DNA of 64,000 bases from Halobacteriovoraceae bacterium. Its GTDB lineage: Bacteria > Bdellovibrionota > Bacteriovoracia > Bacteriovoracales > Bacteriovoracaceae. The notes beneath the pieces were generated by a model that worked only from the letters and a program-made list of their open reading frames with translations, made no database searches and was not told the origin of the DNA. The position numbers and the translations under genes are program-made. Of the stretch, positions 1-6,747 are shown one piece after another; the stretch's first letter is position 1, and each line of letters opens with the position of its first letter. The DNA lies in NCBI GenBank assembly GCA_002713145.1, contig PAVS01000023.1, forward strand, positions 62,001-126,000, read 5' to 3'.

Positions 1-751
1 CAACATCTACTTCACGCACATAATTTTTATCATCTAAATGAATCGTTTCTTTTTCATAGAATAATTTTAAAAGTTCAGGAACTGAATATCCTAGGGCTTT
101 AAGAATAACAGTTGCATGCAACTTTCTTTTTCTGTCGATTCTCGCATAAAGAACGTTTTTATGATCAAACTCAAAGTCTAACCATGATCCTCTATGAGGA
201 ATGATTCTCGCAGAGTAGAGAAGCTTACCACTAGAGTGCTTCTTTCCACTATCATGCTCAAAGATAATCCCAGGTGATCTATGAAGTTGAGAAACAATAA
301 CCCTTTCCGTACCATTGTAGATAAAAGAACCTGTGTCAGTCATCAGTGGAATATTTCCAAGATAAACTTCTTGCTCTTTAATCGAAGAGATAGGTCTATT
401 TTCTTCATTCTCTTCATCTACATCGTAGAACACAAGCCTTACTGTAACTTTAAGCGGTGATTCATAAGATAAACCACGAGCCTTACAGTCTTGCTCAGAG
501 TACTTCGGCTGCTCTAAAGAATAGCTAACGAACTCAAGGGAAACAGTTTTGTTAAAGTCAAAGATCGGAAAAACTGACTTAAAAACTGCTTGTAAACCGA
601 TGTCTTCTCTACGTGCAGGTGGCACATCTTTTTGAAGAAACTCTTCGTATGAATTAATTTGAAGTTTCATTAGTTTTGGTGGTTCAATAACATTGTCATT
701 TCTACCAAAACTGCAGCGATGCCACTCATTGGGGTTAAAAACTTTTGTCAT
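1..751 (-). CDS. rpoB: RNA polymerase beta subunit, N-terminal part (runs off the left edge)
   Basis: Translating the minus strand from the ATG at 751 gives about 250 residues of RpoB, open to base 1. Recognisable beta-subunit stretches are PPARREDIGLQAVFKSVFPI, GLSYESPLKVTVRLV, YLGNIPLMTDTGSFIYNGTE and RVIVSQLHRSPG, the conserved fork/rifampicin-pocket-proximal N-terminal region. An AGGAGTCAGTCAA ribosome site precedes the ATG. The gene is last in the secE-nusG-rplKAJL-rpoB array and is separated from rplL by a hairpin that may adjust how much rpoB is made relative to L7/L12. Only the N-terminal fifth or so is in the window; rpoC is expected beyond it. Confidence 0.97.
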   Translation of the reverse strand, partial: MTKVFNPNEWHRCSFGRNDNVIEPPKLMKLQINSYEEFLQKDVPPARREDIGLQAVFKSVFPIFDFNKTVSLEFVSYSLEQPKYSEQDCKARGLSYESPLKVTVRLVFYDVDEENEENRPISSIKEQEVYLGNIPLMTDTGSFIYNGTERVIVSQLHRSPGIIFEHDSGKKHSSGKLLYSARIIPHRGSWLDFEFDHKNVLYARIDRKRKLHATVILKALGYSVPELLKLFYEKETIHLDDKNYVREVDV

Positions 752-808
752 TTGACTGACTCCTAGGATTTGAATTTTATTTTAAAAAAATTTTTTCTTC
801 ACATACGC

Positions 809-840
809 AAAAATGGAAGGGCACCAAAAGTGCACTTCCA
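809..840 (-). terminator. Attenuator-like hairpin between rplL and rpoB
   Basis: On the minus strand TGGAAG-T-GCAC, a five-base loop and GTGC-C-CTTCCA form a ten-pair stem with one internal mismatch, followed by five T residues. It sits after the rplL stop and 60 bases before rpoB. In E. coli the rplL-rpoBC gap carries an attenuator and an RNase III site that lower rpoBC expression relative to L7/L12; the same role is inferred here from position and structure. Confidence 0.55.
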
Positions 841-867
841 CTTATGCTTTTTTATTTAATCAATAAA

Positions 868-1239
868 TTATTTAAGCTCTACTTTTGCACCAGCAGCTTC
901 AAGTTTCTTCTTGATTTCTTCTGCTTCTTCTTTAGCAACAGCTTCTTTAAGAGTTTTAGGAGCACTTTCTACGATCTCTTTTGCTTCTTTAAGCCCAAGA
1001 CCAGTGATTCCTCTAACTTCTTTAATAACGTTGATTTTCTTAGCTCCAGCTTCTGCAAGAACTACGTCGAATTCATCTTTCTCTTCAGCGGCAGCAGCTC
1101 CTGCTCCACCAGCTCCAGCAACAGCTACAGGTGCAGCTGATACACCAAACTTATCTTCCATTGCTTTAACTAGTTCAGCACAATCAAGTACTGTCATTTC
1201 TGAGATTGCTTCAATTATTTGATCATTTGTAAGTGCCAT
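868..1239 (-). CDS. rplL: 50S ribosomal protein L7/L12
   Basis: The 123-residue product has the usual L7/L12 layout. An N-terminal dimerisation helix ([23 protein letters not shown]) is followed by an Ala/Gly-rich hinge at about residues 37-52. The C-terminal factor-binding domain carries the hallmark [15 protein letters not shown] and ends in AAGAKVELK. It forms the flexible stalk that recruits EF-Tu, EF-G and other GTPase factors to the ribosome. Length and start match the family. It lies 44 bases downstream of rplJ, whose product anchors it on the ribosome, and is probably cotranscribed with it. Confidence 0.98.
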   Translation of the reverse strand: MALTNDQIIEAISEMTVLDCAELVKAMEDKFGVSAAPVAVAGAGGAGAAAAEEKDEFDVVLAEAGAKKINVIKEVRGITGLGLKEAKEIVESAPKTLKEAVAKEEAEEIKKKLEAAGAKVELK

Positions 1240-1283
1240 AATATTTCTCCTAAAATTTTTTAATCTTTATGGTTTAATTTTAA

Positions 1284-1835
1284 TTACGCTTCAGCTGTTT
1301 CTTCAGCTTTTGCTTCAACTTTTAAATCTCCTGGCTTTTCTACACCTTGAGACTCACACTCGTCTTTTACTGCATTAAGAACTCTTGCAAGAGAAGATAC
1401 TGGTGCCATCATAGTCGCGAGTAGCGTACCAAGCATTTCATCTCTAGATGGAAGTTTCGCCAGTTCTGCAACTTTCGACTCGTCCAATAGTTCTTGATTT
1501 AAGTAACCTTTACCAAGGGTAACAACTTCAATCTCTTTATTTGTTTCATAAAGAGCTTTCGCTACTCCCGGAGCATCTTCAAATGCGAAGGCTACAGCGT
1601 TTGTTCCTTTCAGACCACTTAGCAGTTCTTCTGCATAAGTTCCCTGTGCTGCTTTCCCAAAAAGAGAGTTTCTTGTAACGACAATTCCGCCATTAGCATC
1701 ACGAACCTTCTTTCTTAACGCCACAACATCATTGGCAGTCATACCAATAGTGTTCGTTAAAAAGAGAGCTTTTGAGCTTTCAATTTTCTCTTTGAGGTCT
1801 TTGATGACAGCATTTTTCTGTTCACGTGTAATCAT
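1284..1835 (-). CDS. rplJ: 50S ribosomal protein L10
   Basis: The 183-residue L10 starts MITREQKNAVIKDLKEKIES and contains the conserved VVALRKKVRDANG and GLKGTNAVAFAFED segments. A C-terminal helix and an acidic Glu/Ala tail follow. L10 anchors L7/L12 dimers at the stalk base on 23S rRNA and, in studied bacteria, represses its own operon through the mRNA leader. A leader-like RNA with the L10-leader signature lies just upstream (1860-1917). A GGAGGAAT ribosome site precedes the ATG. Confidence 0.98.
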   Translation of the reverse strand: MITREQKNAVIKDLKEKIESSKALFLTNTIGMTANDVVALRKKVRDANGGIVVTRNSLFGKAAQGTYAEELLSGLKGTNAVAFAFEDAPGVAKALYETNKEIEVVTLGKGYLNQELLDESKVAELAKLPSRDEMLGTLLATMMAPVSSLARVLNAVKDECESQGVEKPGDLKVEAKAEETAEA

Positions 1836-1859
1836 CTGATTCCTCCTGTTGTTATTATT

Positions 1860-1917
1860 GGAGGGGGATTTGGGCAGGACTTAAGAACATCACTGTTCGC
1901 CGGCTTTCATCAACCCC
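1860..1917 (-). ncRNA. Putative L10 leader (autoregulatory RNA) upstream of rplJ
   Basis: The rplA-rplJ gap (1836-1927) reads on the minus strand as a GCCGGC segment, a small hairpin GAAC-AGTGAT-GTTC, then CTTAAGTCCTGCCC. The last motif resembles the conserved CUUAAnnCCUGCC core of bacterial L10 leaders, the binding site by which the L10-L12 complex represses translation. The match is from memory of that motif, not from a covariance search. A kink-turn is plausible but cannot be proved by eye. Confidence 0.45.
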
Positions 1918-1927
1918 AATATTTATA

Positions 1928-2629
1928 TTAAACCGTTGCGCCAATATCGTTAGTATCAACTTTAATTCCAGGTCCCATTGAAGTACTGATAACGACAGAC
2001 TTAAGATAGTTACCTTTCGCACTTGCTGGCTTCGCTCTTACGATGGCTCCAGCAATGGCCTTAAAGTTTTCAAGAAGTTTGTCATCTTCAAAAGATTTCT
2101 TTCCAAACTTAACATGAACAATACCTGTTTTTTCGGTACGATATTCAACCTTACCTGCTTTTTGCTCACTTACAGCTTTCTCTACATCTGTAGTTACTGT
2201 TCCAAGCTTCGGGTTAGGCATAAGACCACGAGGTCCTAAGATTCTTGCGATACGACCAATTTTCCCCATCATATCTGGAGTCGCGATCACTCTATCGAAA
2301 TCCATCCAACCACCTTGGATCTTTTGGATGATATCGTCACCACCAACAATATCTGCACCTGCTGCTTCTGCCTTAGAGATGTTTTCACCTGAAGTGATCA
2401 CACATACTTTTACAGTCGCACCAGTACCTGCTGGCATAACAATCGCACCTCTGATCATTTGATCAGCATGACGAGGATCAACTCCAAGTCTGAAAGCCAC
2501 ATCAACAGTTTCATCAAAGTTTGCGTATGCAGCATCTTTAGCGAGAGCGATAGCTTCTTTAACTCCATAGAGTTTAGTCGCATCTACTTTCTTTATAGCT
2601 TCTTGTCTTTTTTTACCCATTTTCTTCAT
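1928..2629 (-). CDS. rplA: 50S ribosomal protein L1
   Basis: The 233-residue L1 shows the conserved blocks [69 protein letters not shown] and [21 protein letters not shown]1 builds the mobile stalk at the ribosomal E site and in many bacteria is the translational repressor of the rplK-rplA operon. The ATG at 2629 is chosen because AGGAG lies five bases upstream; a second Met three codons later is less well placed. A hairpin motif in the 38-base gap after rplK is also found before rplK. Confidence 0.98.
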   Translation of the reverse strand: MKKMGKKRQEAIKKVDATKLYGVKEAIALAKDAAYANFDETVDVAFRLGVDPRHADQMIRGAIVMPAGTGATVKVCVITSGENISKAEAAGADIVGGDDIIQKIQGGWMDFDRVIATPDMMGKIGRIARILGPRGLMPNPKLGTVTTDVEKAVSEQKAGKVEYRTEKTGIVHVKFGKKSFEDDKLLENFKAIAGAIVRAKPASAKGNYLKSVVISTSMGPGIKVDTNDIGATV

Positions 2630-2634
2630 AATAA

Positions 2635-2666
2635 TCTCCTACGGTTCAAGCGACTTTCGTCTCCCG
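2635..2666 (-). promoter_or_regulatory. Duplicated leader motif, copy before rplA (possible L1 target)
   Basis: The minus strand reads CGGGAGAC, a GAAA loop, GTCGCTTGAACCG, then the ribosome site AGGAGA. GAC-GAAA-GTC can pair as a short tetraloop hairpin. The same CGGGAGAC...GTCGCTTGAACCG arrangement occurs before rplK with a different loop (3108-3140). Two copies flanking rplK inside the operon of L1 suggest a protein-binding site, most simply for L1 itself; this is an inference. Confidence 0.45.
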
Positions 2667-2667
2667 A

Positions 2668-3102
2668 TTAAAATTCCTTGTAGTCCAATTTAAGACCTGA
2701 TGATCTTACTGAACCTTCAACTGTTCTTTTCGCTGCTTCTAAATCTGCCGCAGTTAAATCGGCCATTTTAGTGTTAGCAACTTCTTCAACGATTTTTTCA
2801 GAAACAGTTCCTGCAACTTCATGCCCTGGCTTGTTAGCAAAGCTTTTCATCTTTAAGTTTTTCTTTAAAAGATAAGTTGCTGGTGGAGTTTTAGTGATAA
2901 ACGTAAAAGATCTGTCAGAGTAAACTGTAATGATCGTTGGATAAACAGTTCCTGCATCTTTTTGGGTTTTTGCATTAAAAGCCTTACAGAACTCCATAAT
3001 GTTCACACCTTTCTGACCAAGAGCTGGTCCGATTGGTGGAGCTGGATTGGCTTTACCTGCTTCAATTTGTAATTTGATAAATCCGGTTACTTTTTTTGCC
3101 AT
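2668..3102 (-). CDS. rplK: 50S ribosomal protein L11
   Basis: The 144-residue L11 contains [38 protein letters not shown] and [14 protein letters not shown], all diagnostic of the family. It binds the GTPase-associated centre of 23S rRNA and is needed for RelA sensing of uncharged tRNA. Length matches the usual 141-145 residues. It follows nusG by 53 bases and precedes rplA, the standard order. The leader hairpin motif at 3108-3140 overlaps its ribosome site. Confidence 0.98.
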   Translation of the reverse strand: MAKKVTGFIKLQIEAGKANPAPPIGPALGQKGVNIMEFCKAFNAKTQKDAGTVYPTIITVYSDRSFTFITKTPPATYLLKKNLKMKSFANKPGHEVAGTVSEKIVEEVANTKMADLTAADLEAAKRTVEGSVRSSGLKLDYKEF

Positions 3103-3107
3103 TTTTT

Positions 3108-3140
3108 TCTCCTCGGTTCAAGCGACGATGAAGTCTCCCG
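3108..3140 (-). promoter_or_regulatory. Duplicated leader motif, copy before rplK (possible L1 target)
   Basis: The minus strand reads CGGGAGAC, TTCATC, GTCGCTTGAACCG, AGGAGA. GAC and GTC can pair around a six-base loop. The thirteen bases GTCGCTTGAACCG and the eight bases CGGGAGAC are identical to the copy before rplA, while the loop differs in length and sequence. Conservation of the flanks but not the loop is what a structured regulatory RNA site would show. Confidence 0.45.
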
Positions 3141-3155
3141 CTGAATTAATATTTA

Positions 3156-3803
3156 CTATGCTTTTTCTACTTGAGTATCGTCTAACTCGACTGGAGTTGG
3201 ACGACCAAAGATAGAAACGTTTACTTTTAATTTTCCATTAGCATTAACTGACTCTACAGTTCCCACAAAAGATGCGAATGGACCTTCGATAACTTTAACC
3301 GAATCCCCTGCAGAGTAGCTTGCTGTTGATCTTGGCTTTTTGAATCCCTCTTGAGATTGACCTAACATATAAGCAGCTTCGTCATCTGAAATAGGTTGTG
3401 GATTTTCAGGTGTTCCCCCGATAAACCCAGTTATTTTATCTGTGTTTTTTACCAAGTGCCATGTTTTCTCATTCATTACCATTTTAATAAGAACATAACC
3501 TGGGAAAAATTTCTTTTTAATATTTCTTTTTTTACCACCAACATTTGTCACAACTGTTTCTTCTGGAATTAAAATTTCAGAAAAATATTCAGACATTTTG
3601 TGGTTAAGAATTCTTTCTTTTAATGCCTTAGAAACTCTTGCTTCATATTGTGAAAGAGCATGTACGACATACCACTTAAATTCGGGACCATCTCCACTGG
3701 CAAGATCTGGGTCACGATTTTCGTTTTCTGTTTCGCTAGACTCTTCTTTAGTTTCTGTTGCTTCTACTTGAGATGTTTCTTCGTTTACATTTTCGTCATT
3801 CAT
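3156..3803 (-). CDS. nusG: Transcription termination/antitermination protein NusG, with acidic N-terminal extension
   Basis: The 215-residue NusG has its NGN domain starting near residue 43 (KWYVVHALSQYEARVSKALK) and continuing through KKKFFPGYVLIKMVMNEKTW and TGFIGG. The C-terminal KOW domain (GDSVKVIEGPFASFVGTVES) contacts Rho or ribosomal S10. The first 42 residues are an acidic, Glu/Thr/Ser-rich extension absent from E. coli NusG (181 residues). It follows secE by 13 bases in the conserved secE-nusG pair. The start is supported by the ATG at 3803, although SD pairing upstream is weak. Confidence 0.97.
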   Translation of the reverse strand: MNDENVNEETSQVEATETKEESSETENENRDPDLASGDGPEFKWYVVHALSQYEARVSKALKERILNHKMSEYFSEILIPEETVVTNVGGKKRNIKKKFFPGYVLIKMVMNEKTWHLVKNTDKITGFIGGTPENPQPISDDEAAYMLGQSQEGFKKPRSTASYSAGDSVKVIEGPFASFVGTVESVNANGKLKVNVSIFGRPTPVELDDTQVEKA

Positions 3804-3816
3804 ATGCTTCAGATCC

Positions 3817-4203
3817 TTAATTAATCATTGCTAAGAGCCATTTAGCGACCCAATCAAAAATACCAAGTAAAAAGCCTACAATGGTGACACCAATCATAAT
3901 TCCAATGGTGTGCTTTACTGTTTCATTTTTATCTGGCCAAACAACTTTAACGGCTTCTTGGTAAACTTCTGCTAAAAAGTCAGATGTCTTAGGATTTTTC
4001 ATAATATAAAAGAAAACTCCACCAGCAATAAGCACTGAGATAACCTGAGTAATGGCATTGAAGTTATTGATTTTGGATTCGAGTTCAAACCACTCGCCCA
4101 TCTGTAGAAAAAATCGAATTAGAACGTAACAAAGTAAAATACAAACAACAGCAATGCTGGCCTGTATCCACTTTTTACCATCATCTTTGGTAGTCGTAGA
4201 CAT
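3817..4203 (-). CDS. secE: Preprotein translocase subunit SecE
   Basis: The 128-residue membrane protein has three predicted membrane helices: about 15-33, 48-66 and 98-126. This is the E. coli-like long SecE rather than the single-helix form. The cytosolic segment FLAEVYQEAVKVVWPDKNET matches the conserved amphipathic helix that clamps SecY. SecE is the essential small subunit of SecYEG. A convincing promoter (4237-4265) lies upstream, so the secE-nusG-rpl array probably starts here. Confidence 0.93.
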   Translation of the reverse strand: MSTTTKDDGKKWIQASIAVVCILLCYVLIRFFLQMGEWFELESKINNFNAITQVISVLIAGGVFFYIMKNPKTSDFLAEVYQEAVKVVWPDKNETVKHTIGIMIGVTIVGFLLGIFDWVAKWLLAMIN

Positions 4204-4236
4204 AATAAATTTCCCTTTAATATTAAAAGTTTTCCA

Positions 4237-4265
4237 TTTATGCGAAAATTAACGGATTTTGTCTA
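4237..4265 (-). promoter_or_regulatory. Sigma-70-type promoter for secE-nusG-rpl operon
   Basis: The minus strand carries TAGACA (one mismatch to TTGACA), a 17-base spacer and CATAAA. Transcription would start about 30 bases before the secE ATG. Its spacing and its place at the head of the array support it; the -10 box is only moderate. Confidence 0.5.
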
Positions 4266-4379
4266 CAAAAAACTTCAGAAATCTATTGAATTTTGATCAA
4301 AACCAGAGTATCGGATTTGTGCGTTGCTAAAAGAATGTTAATTATTGCTAATACTTAGTTTTTGTCTATTAATATAGGC

Positions 4380-4979
4380 ATGGATTCATTATTTATAAGT
4401 ATTGATTATCTTGGAACGATTGCCCTTGCAATTACAGGTGCTAGTATAGCTGCCAAAATTCGGATGGACTTGTTTGGTCTGGGCTTTCTGGCATTTATTA
4501 CAGCAGTGGGCGGTGGCACAATGCGTGACATCATCCTTAATCAGCCTGTTTTTTGGACACTTAATCCTGTGTATATTTATATTATTGTATTAGTCACGCC
4601 TCTTGTTTTTCTCATACGATCTAAAATTGAAAGAATTACAAAAATACTTTTCTTTATAGATACTCTCGGTCTTGGATTTTATGCCATCGTTGGAACACAG
4701 AAATCGCTGATCTTAGGGTTTAACTATCCCGTTGCTATTTTGATGGGTATCACTTCTGGTGTGCTTGGAGGTATTATTCGATCCCTTTTTAGCCAAGAAG
4801 TTTCGATCCTCTACAAAAAGGAATTATACGCGACAGTCGCAGCATGTGCCTCAAGTCTTTATCTGGTTCTTAAAATTTATGATGTAAACGAATTTCTTGC
4901 TGTCATTATTACTTTACTAGTTTCTTCTCTTGCTCGCTATATGGCCGTTAAATACAAAATTACGCTACCATCAACTTAG
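4380..4979 (+). CDS. TRIC-type/UPF0126 (YicG-like) membrane protein
   Basis: About 199 residues, with seven hydrophobic segments in the two-repeat arrangement of the UPF0126/TRIC family. The first repeat has YLGTIALAITGASIAAKIRM, FLAFITAVGGGTMRDII; the second has FFIDTLGLGFYAIVGTQKS and GITSGVLGGIIRSLF. The GGGxxRD and GGxxR motifs are diagnostic. Characterised TRIC proteins are trimeric cation channels; substrate in bacteria is uncertain. The ATG at 4380 gives the usual distance to the YLG motif; a TTG at 4362 in the same frame is possible. No strong ribosome site is visible. It is divergent from secE. Confidence 0.8.
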   Translation: MDSLFISIDYLGTIALAITGASIAAKIRMDLFGLGFLAFITAVGGGTMRDIILNQPVFWTLNPVYIYIIVLVTPLVFLIRSKIERITKILFFIDTLGLGFYAIVGTQKSLILGFNYPVAILMGITSGVLGGIIRSLFSQEVSILYKKELYATVAACASSLYLVLKIYDVNEFLAVIITLLVSSLARYMAVKYKITLPST

Positions 4980-5461
4980 TTAAAGAAGTACTTTGCTTCT
5001 CTATGGGACCACTTTCAAATAAAAGAGTCGAAAAAGTAATGACTTAGAGTAAGTACTAAATGAAATGCCACTAAGATGCTTTTAAATACATCAGACTCTT
5101 GGCCAAGATATATGAAACTCTCCAATTAAAACGTTATTATTTTTTCTTTAAAGATTGAGACATTAGCATGTAATACGGTATTCCATGATCTGCTATTAAA
5201 CACAAGCCAAAATTGTAAAGTCTTGAATTATGAAACATATGCAGCTCATTTTCGGTAATCCACACAGTAATAAGTTAACACTTACAGTAATTTCTCAATG
5301 TCAATTTAAGCTTAAGGGTCACTTTATGACCCTATAGGGGCAAATTGATAAGTGCTCAATGGCACCTTGCTGCGCGTTAAGTCATTTAAATTCCGCAAAA
5401 AAGTTTTGGTCTTCTTTTTGCTCTACAAAGCTTAGTCATAAAAACACAGGGAGTTTTATTT
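4980..5461. other. 482-base gene-free stretch with overlapping palindromes
   Basis: No open frame of substance is present. Near the repeat-protein end AGGGTCA-CTTTA-TGACCCT (5315-5333) is a perfect 7-base inverted repeat, and the self-complementary CCCTATAGGG (5330-5339) overlaps it. The pair could be an operator for the downstream secreted repeat protein or a small RNA structure. No clear -35/-10 pair stands out before 5462; the SD is a GGGAG about eight bases before the start. Confidence 0.4.
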
Positions 5462-5947
5462 ATGAAGATTTTAATCATCTTAGTATTTAGTATTTTATCT
5501 TTTGGGGCTTTTGCTCAAAACTGTAATGATAATCCATACTCATCGCAGTGTCAGGGGACCAATGCACATTGCAGAGAACAACCATGGCATAGTGCTTGTC
5601 AGGGCGGACGCCATCATTGCGAGGAACAACCGTGGCATAGCGCTTGTCAGGGAACCCCTCAACATTGTGAAGACCAACCATGGCATAGTGCCTGTCAGGG
5701 CGGACGCCATCATTGCGAGGAACAACCGTGGCATAGTGCCTGTCATGGAACACCTCAACATTGTGAAACACAGCCATGGCATAGTGCCTGTGAAGGAACT
5801 CGTGCACACTGCGAATCTCAACCATGGCATAGCGCCTGTAGCGGTAGCGGATCGCACACGACACCTGATAGAGGAAGAGATAGAGACCACGATGATAGAA
5901 GACAACGAGCTAGATGTAGAAACAATCCAGATCACCCGAGTTGTTAA
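5462..5947 (+). CDS. Secreted Cys/His/Trp-rich tandem-repeat protein
   Basis: The 161-residue product starts with a clear signal peptide (MKILIILVFSILSFGAFA, cleavage near residue 18-19). Seven tandem 16-residue units then fill residues 20-131. Each has two cysteines ten apart: HC-x-x-Q-P-W-H-S-A-C-x-G plus a three-residue linker; the first unit is a divergent NCNDNPYSSQC. A basic/acidic linker and a last half-unit (CRNNPDHPSC) close the protein. The C-x3-P-x5-C spacing suggests one disulfide or metal site per unit in the periplasm or outside the cell. Unit pairs alternate QGGRH and GTPQ linkers, showing recent duplication of a two-unit block. I do not recognise the family; metal binding is only an inference from Cys and His density. 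Confidence 0.8.
   Translation: MKILIILVFSILSFGAFAQNCNDNPYSSQCQGTNAHCREQPWHSACQGGRHHCEEQPWHSACQGTPQHCEDQPWHSACQGGRHHCEEQPWHSACHGTPQHCETQPWHSACEGTRAHCESQPWHSACSGSGSHTTPDRGRDRDHDDRRQRARCRNNPDHPSC
5567..5758 (+). repeat. 96-base direct repeat (two copies) built from 48-base units
   Basis: Bases 5567-5662 and 5663-5758 are near-identical, with about nine differences in 96, and each encodes two 16-residue units. Further 48-base units before and after are more diverged. The higher-order period points to a recent block duplication, so copy number may vary between strains. Confidence 0.85.
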
Positions 5948-5954
5948 TTTAACA

Positions 5955-5978
5955 AAGGGAGAGCACTCGTTCTCCCTT
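5955..5978. terminator. Shared hairpin between the convergent repeat-protein and methyltransferase genes
   Basis: AAGGGAGA and TCTCCCTT form a perfect 8-base stem around an eight-base loop, 8 bases after the repeat-protein stop and touching the methyltransferase stop. The T run is poor (TATTTTC), so it may be a weak or processing-type terminator. Confidence 0.45.
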
Positions 5979-6589
5979 CATATTTTCTGAGCCAGATAAA
6001 CACTATGGAAATTGCATTCAGGATCGTTAAGTTTATATTCAATTATTTTCATATCACTTAACTTCAAGATTTTTTGATACTCATCAAAACTTAAACTACT
6101 ATGATAAACATCTTTACCATTTACTTTGCCAGTAATTTCACCATTCTCAGGTCCAGCAGTGAAAATTAAAATACCTTTCGTAACCAAGTGATTAGAAAAG
6201 AGAGGCAGTGTTTCTTTTTGCTGTTGCCTATTGAGGTGAAAAAAACTATTCCAAGCTATGATGCCTTTAAACCTTTGCTTTAAGCTAAGTTTAGTCATAT
6301 CACCCAGAATCCATTCATTCTGAGGAAAGTTATCTTTTGCTATACTTAGCATTGCTTCGGAATAATCAAGACCGACAAGCTCTAGACCTTGTTCAATAAT
6401 ATACTTTGCAATTGGATCTGCAGGTCCACAACCTACATCCAACACTCTCTCATTAGACCCAACTTTTGCGATAAAAGAATTAATCCATTTTTTTTCAAAC
6501 AATGTTTTATCTCTCATACGATAATAAGTCTGAGCTTCCGACTCATAAACTAATTTTGTATTGGCTTCTATTTCTCTTAAATTTTTCAT
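5978..6589 (-). CDS. Class I SAM-dependent methyltransferase
   Basis: The 203-residue protein has the Rossmann-like methyltransferase motifs in order: VLDVGCGPADPI (motif I, SAM binding), GLDYSEAMLSIAK (motif II acidic residue), ILGDMTKLSL, and IIAWNSFFHL (post-I core). The C-terminal half has FDEYQKILKLSDMKIIEYK. It resembles small-molecule methyltransferases, but the substrate cannot be told. The frame extends upstream to 6640, but that part is the translated 3' half of tRNA-Trp, so the start is set at the Met at 6589 (MKNLREIEANT). It ends convergently with the repeat-protein gene. Confidence 0.8.
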   Translation of the reverse strand: MKNLREIEANTKLVYESEAQTYYRMRDKTLFEKKWINSFIAKVGSNERVLDVGCGPADPIAKYIIEQGLELVGLDYSEAMLSIAKDNFPQNEWILGDMTKLSLKQRFKGIIAWNSFFHLNRQQQKETLPLFSNHLVTKGILIFTAGPENGEITGKVNGKDVYHSSLSFDEYQKILKLSDMKIIEYKLNDPECNFHSVYLAQKI

Positions 6590-6610
6590 AGAGTACTGAA
6601 TGTTTTGAAG

Positions 6611-6687
6611 TGGCGGGTGCAGAGGGATTCGAACCCCCAACCTACTGATTTGGAATCAGCCGCTCTACCAATTGGAGCTATACACCC
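6611..6687 (-). tRNA. trnW: tRNA-Trp (CCA anticodon)
   Basis: A 77-base cloverleaf with acceptor GGGTGTA/TGCACCC, anticodon loop TTCCAAA (anticodon CCA), T-loop GGTTCGAATCC and encoded 3' CCA. It follows tuf and its terminator, as tRNA-Trp often does before secE. No separate promoter is visible in the 60-base gap, so read-through past the tuf terminator is likely. Confidence 0.97.
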
Positions 6688-6698
6688 ATAATTTTGAC

Positions 6699-6726
6699 AA
6701 AAAAAAGGACCGACGAAAGCCGGCCC
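6699..6726 (-). terminator. Rho-independent terminator of tuf
   Basis: On the minus strand GGGCCGGC, loop TTTC, GTCGGTCC form an 8-pair stem (two G-U pairs) followed by eight T residues, 21 bases after the tuf stop. It lies between tuf and tRNA-Trp, so it should limit tRNA-Trp expression from the tuf transcript. Confidence 0.85.
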
Positions 6727-6747
6727 TTCATATTTTAGAATAATTAA

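Noticed and set aside
844..1222. Plus-strand open frames opposite rplL
   Set aside because: Antisense shadow of a highly conserved ribosomal gene; Ser-rich low-complexity product with no ribosome site.
5567..5855. CRISPR-like regular repeats
   Set aside because: Repeats are contiguous 48-base coding units without unique spacers; the period keeps the reading frame.
5487..5935. Long open frames on the other frames and strand of the repeat-protein gene
   Set aside because: A 48-base repeat keeps all frames open by periodicity; only the plus frame at 5462 has a ribosome site, signal peptide and conserved Cys pattern.
6590..6640. N-terminal extension of the methyltransferase
   Set aside because: Those codons are the tRNA-Trp gene read on the same strand; the real Met is at 6589.
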